A stretch of 64,000 nucleotides of DNA from NCBI GenBank assembly GCA_030761205.1, contig JAULJL010000032.1, positions 11,351,134 through 11,415,133 of the forward strand, in the 5' to 3' direction. Below the pieces are notes generated by a model that was not told where the DNA came from, did no database searches, and worked only from the letters and a program-made list of their open reading frames with translations. This DNA is from Fremontodendron californicum (Eukaryota > Streptophyta > Magnoliopsida > Malvales > Malvaceae). This document shows, piece by piece, positions 60,227 to 64,000 of the stretch; within the stretch, counting starts at the first letter, position 1; each line of letters opens with the position of its first letter. The translations under genes were made by a program, and so were the position numbers.

Positions 60227-62826
60227 TAAGACCCTCGTAAGACAGAGATCGACTCGGGTCTCTTTAAATGATTCATAGACGGTGGATCAAGTTTATGTAT
60301 GCTTGTAGACAAAGCACACTACCATCTGGTCTTATTGTTATATTAATAATTTTTAGAGTAGGGTTTAATCGGCTATTTGAGAGATTTAGCCTTAAATTGA
60401 CCACGAGTCAGGAATAGCAATTGGGACAACGTAAAGCCCGTGAAATTTGGTATTTTAACTTCACATAGTGTTAAAATGTGATATAATACTAATCAGGATT
60501 ATTGGAAAATATAATCTACACAAAATCGGTAAAATATGAACCAGAGGTATTTTGGTCATTTTACCAAAATTTTATTTTTGGTTCGAATATGGTACCAATA
60601 GACTCCGTGATCATATAGGATCTCAATATGATTCTTAAGTTGAAAATTTGACTTTTTTTAAAAAATAAAAATTAAGTGAAAATCGGGTACGCCCTTAATT
60701 AGCTTAAAAGAGTGAAAATCGGAAACTGGTCACAGGAAAGTCCAGAAAAGGTTTTCAGTGAATAAATGGATTCATATAGATATAAAATGATGTTAGAATG
60801 CTATTGGTGAAATAAGAATGAGAATCGAAGCTAAAACCAAAAAAGTCAAAATGTTGACCCGTAAAAGGTTTGATGCTCAGGATATCGAAAAAAATATGAA
60901 AACTTGCATACTAGTGTAAAATGATATTTTAAACACATCCGTGTCAAAAATAGTGAAAAAAAGAGCTTCCAAACATAAAAATTTCATATGGGCCCCACTT
61001 AAGCACTAAAAGACAACAAGTGGGCTATAGGCTTATTACTTGACATTTGGCTTGGAAAATGGCCATAAAATGCATGCCATAAACCTATGTTCAGCCGTGA
61101 GACCCATCTCGTTAGGCATTAAGGGTTTGTTTCATCTTCAACCTTGAGAAACCTAACCAAGTGAAGAAAACTCCATAACCAAAAGCTTGTAAGCTTGATC
61201 TTTTGATTTCTACTCATCACCAAGCCAACAAAAAACATATTTTCACTATCTAGAAGGTAAGGATCAATTATTTGGTGTTAGTTTTTCAAGAAACCAAGAG
61301 AAATTATGTGTTTCTCTTTATGGCCATTTTTGCCTTAGGTGGTTTCCAACATAGTCACCACCTTAAACCACCACCATGGATAGTCCTAAATCAACCTCTA
61401 CATCCATTATTTGGGATTGGTTGATTAAAAAAGTGGCCTAGAGATGGAAATCCAAGCTTGGACGAATACACCATGGTGGCCAACCACCTTGTGCCACCAC
61501 TTCCACCACCATCCGAGGCCACTATTGGTTTTACTAGGCTCGGGGGAACAACTTTCTAGTTGATCATTGTTCCGAATTTCCACCCAAGCTAGGTGTAAAA
61601 ATTATAAAGCTTAAATAGCTAAGCTGTAAAATTTCGGATAGCAGCTAATTAGCTACAATTTTGGATAGTTTGAATGTTTCTAAATTATAAAATATTTATG
61701 AAATTATTGTTTATGTACTAGGAGCGCAAATTAGCTGAGTCCGTGGTTGGAAAAACTCTAGAGCACGAGGATCCAATTTCTCCCGCTTAGCGCAATGTGA
61801 GTAAACTTGTAGCGATAGACGTAGGAACGTTAGATTATGTTATGACATACTGACTGTGATTATATGACATAGAACTACCTTATCGTATCAAATTCTCGTA
61901 AAGAAGTAAGACAAAGGTCCAAGAAATGGACAAGTGATGATTAAGTAATAATCCGGGATTGACGCATGAGTGGTCGACTCTTAGGTGCCACATTGTTTCC
62001 TTACTTGTATGCTTATTTAAATGTTATGTGCTGCATGTTTACTGTAATGTTAAGCTATGCTCGAATTTTTAGGCTGCCATTGTGCCCTACCGAATTTGTA
62101 GGCTGCCATTGTGCCTACTGGATTTGTAGATTGCCATTGTGCCTTACCGGTTTTGTAGGAGCTTTCGAGCCCTGTCGGTTTGTAGGAGTCTACGAACCCT
62201 ACCGAATGTTATAGTTGTTTGTGATGTTGGATAGGAACATCAATGTGATATTAATTAATATGACTTGTGAGTGATTTTCATAGACTTTACTAATTCTGCG
62301 TTTGCTCACTGGTCCTTATGACTCATTCTTTAGTTATTTTTCTTTTTCAGATACTGATCGACCAGGTCCCTCATCCACCCTGCCAGCTTGCTCGTGACCG
62401 ATAGTTGGTGAGCATGATATACCGTTTTGATGAGGTGATCCGTTGCTTGATGGAGGAGTCATGCACAGTCACCTAGGGATGTCATATGTTATTTTGTCTA
62501 AGTATGTTGTATTATGTGTCATGCAGTTATCCGGTCGAAGACCGAGATTGTGGTTTTTATTTTTGGTATTGTATATAAATATATGCATTGTGGTTCACTT
62601 TGTGCATTTGCTGTTGGGCATCTCAGTTACTCCCTAGTTGGAGGTGTCCTAACTAGGATGTCATGTGTTTGTATTATTATTTTGCATGTTTTGCAGGTTC
62701 GGTAAACCCCCATAACCAGGCGGGGTCATGCCGAAATTTCGTTAGGTAGATAAATGGTTAAGGCTTCGGAGGCAAGGGCAAAAACTTGTCTTTGGCCGAT
62801 CACACACTCGGATTTGGGATGTGACA
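60227..62826 (+). repeat. 3' LTR of the Tekay element
   Basis: It begins TGTAAGACCCTCGTAAGA and ends TTGGGATGTGACA, 2600 bp, followed by the target duplication. Colinear with 47696-50315, including the 28-29 bp units. Confidence 0.92.
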
Positions 62827-62831
62827 CAGTG
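62827..62831. repeat. target-site duplication CAGTG, right copy
   Basis: CAGTG follows the LTR end TGACA; the Ogre integrase frame continues directly after it. Confidence 0.9.
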
Positions 62832-63221
62832 TTACCTATTGAGGTTGAAATCCCTACCCTTCGTGTTTTGATGGAGGTTGGCTTAGAAGAGGCAAAGTGG
62901 GTTAGAGCTCGCTACGAACAATTGAATCTTATCAAAGAGAAAAGTATGAAAGAAATTTTCCATGGGCAGATGTATCAGAAAAGGATGATTCGAGCTCACA
63001 ACAAGAAGGTTCGTCCTAGACAATTTCGAGAAGGAGAGTTGGTACTATGGAAAGTTCTTCCTATAGTGAAGGATCCACGAGGGTAGTCGACTCCAAATTG
63101 GGAAGGGCCCTACGTGGTAAAGAGAGCTTTTTCTAGAGGAGCATTAATTCTGACTCGGATGGATGGGGATGACTTGAGAAATCCCGTGAATACTGACGAA
63201 TTGAAGAAGTACTATGCTTGA
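62832..63221 (+). pseudogene. Ogre integrase C-terminal part
   Basis: It continues the frame interrupted at 47690: LPIEVEIPTLRVLMEVGLEE, then RAHNKKVRPRQFREGELVLW, the GPF/Y-like C-terminal domain, NWEGPYVVKRAFSRGALIL and a final DELKKYYA with TGA at 63219-63221. A TAG near 63085 interrupts it. This ends the Ogre polyprotein. Confidence 0.88.
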
Positions 63222-64000
63222 AGAAGAATAAAAAAAAAAAAGAAAAAGAAAAGTGTGATACGGTGCACATGGAAATTCGAATGATTCCAAATGCAAAAAT
63301 GAAAATTCTATATATCTATTTCCCCTTAGGATTTCTTTTCAATGAGAATATTCGTGCTTGATATGATGAATGGCCGTCTTTCATATTCCTTTCACTAAGA
63401 AGAAATTATCCCTAGTCACCCTTTTGAGCCTTAGGAATTCGTTCTTTCTTTAAACCTTGATCAAGGATCACCCTCTACACTAGAGGGCAGATGCGAGGAA
63501 AAATAACCTCCAAAAAAATCATGGTGAAAAGAGCTATCGAAAAAACTTGTGAAAACAAATAATGGAAAATGAAAACCAGGAATAAAAGAAACAGATTCCA
63601 AAATAAATAAAAAAAAAAAAAAAAAAAGAGAAAAGTTCAAAAGCAACGAATGTGTCAAAAATGAATCCTCCTCATGAAATGATCCTTGATCCAATCATCA
63701 TTAAACACATTTTGGGCCTATTTATCCTTTATTTCTAAACCCGAACCTTGGCCTACATTACATGCTTTTAAAAGTCCATTTTGATCAAGAGTGGATATTT
63801 AATTTGAAAGGTTTTTCTCAGAATTCATCCAATCTTTTGAATTTACATTTTTACCTTGGAAGCATTTAGAATTCTCAAATGCATGGTAGAACACAAGGAA
63901 AAAATGAAAAGAAAAAAAATGTAAAAGGAGAGGTTTAAGCTGAAAACCCGCAAAGGGCGACTTAATACCGAATGGGGGACACTTGGGTTAAAAACCTGCA
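63222..64000 (+). other. 3' untranslated region of the plus-strand Ogre (start)
   Basis: No credible ORF. A-rich runs lie at 63226-63252 and 63608-63626. The end of the window has AAAACCCGCAAAGGGCG and TTAAAAACCTGCA phrases. The polypurine tract and 3' LTR have not been reached. Confidence 0.55.

Larger units (their letters stand above)
47696..62826 (+). mobile_element. Tekay/Del-type chromovirus, complete, split by an Ogre solo LTR
   Basis: The element is 15131 bp including the 4946-bp inserted LTR and its extra TSD copy, so about 10.2 kb itself. It has LTRs of 2.6 kb, an initiator-Met primer site, gag, protease, RT, RNase H, integrase and a C-terminal chromodomain, a polypurine tract and exact CAGTG target duplications. 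Chromoviruses of this lineage target heterochromatin through the chromodomain. Coding regions carry several stops and frameshifts; LTRs differ at roughly one base in fifteen over the first 140 bp by eye, so it is not recent. Confidence 0.92.
25764..64000 (+). mobile_element. near-complete Ogre (Tat-clade) element, host of two further insertions
   Basis: The order is 5' LTR 25764-30668, PBS, leader, ORF1, gag, protease (split by the Athila element at 36531-43516), G-patch, intron, RT, RNase H, second RNase H, integrase (split by the Tekay element at 47696-62826), then the beginning of a 3' untranslated region; the 3' LTR is beyond the window. Removing the insertions, over 16 kb of the element is seen. 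It is fully decayed at protein level. It interrupts the copia leader; ATCCC at 25759-25763 is the presumed target duplication. Confidence 0.88.

Noticed and set aside
61966..62214. 82-codon ORF with repeated Cys/Leu/Pro phrases in the Tekay 3' LTR
   Set aside because: The repetition comes from the 28-29 bp DNA repeats; the other LTR has no matching ORF.
1..64000. CRISPR arrays, operons, prophage or other bacterial systems
   Set aside because: No spaced palindromic repeats or compact gene clusters were seen; the tandem arrays lie in LTRs and the codons and elements are of plant type.

Overview
This window is repeat DNA from a large plant nuclear genome, most probably a eudicot. It is AT-rich and has no bacterial-style gene packing. 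Almost every base can be assigned to LTR retrotransposons of plant lineages: Ty3/gypsy Ogre (Tat clade), Ty3/gypsy Athila, Ty3/gypsy chromovirus of the Tekay/Del type, and a Ty1/copia element. I could not identify the species. The only sequence resembling a host gene is a frameshifted, intronless LOG-type cytokinin-activating enzyme ORF at the left edge. No intact host gene, tRNA, rRNA or CRISPR array was seen.

Layout. (1) 1-3815, plus strand: the 3' end of an Athila-like element. It carries the LOG-like pseudogene (8-690), a long noncoding stretch, a polypurine tract and a 1.5-kb 3' LTR (2288-3815). It sits in the ORF1 of (2) 3816-10330, minus strand: the 5' part of an Ogre element (4.8-kb LTR, primer site, leader, start of ORF1). 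(3) 10921-16978, minus strand: leader and 5.2-kb truncated LTR of a second Ogre. (4) 17561-19826, plus strand: an Ogre remnant (protease C-terminus, G-patch, intron, reverse transcriptase), preceded by a 62-bp piece of copia LTR. (5) 19827-25763, minus strand: a copia element with a 2.2-kb 3' LTR and gag but no pol, cut off on its 5' side by (6). (6) 25764 to beyond 64000, plus strand: an almost complete Ogre (4.9-kb 5' LTR, PBS, ORF1, gag, protease, intron, RT, two RNase H domains, integrase). Its protease is split by (7), a complete minus-strand Athila gag-pro element without RT/integrase (36531-43516, target duplication ACATT). Its integrase is split by (8), a complete plus-strand Tekay chromovirus (47696-62826, target duplication CAGTG). 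That chromovirus is itself split by (9), a minus-strand solo Ogre LTR (53637-58582, target duplication GGTAG).

The nesting order is therefore Ogre remnant (4) < copia (5) < Ogre (6) < Tekay (8) < Ogre solo LTR (9), five layers deep. Three junctions have exact 5-bp target duplications. All coding regions are decayed by stops and frameshifts, and many stops are at positions where the family has Gln (CAG to TAG), as expected for deamination of methylated cytosine. The parts most worth a second look are the LOG ORF carried inside a retrotransposon, the two gag-only element families, the Ogre intron with a readable in-frame splice, and the approximately 158-bp tandem repeats inside every Ogre LTR.
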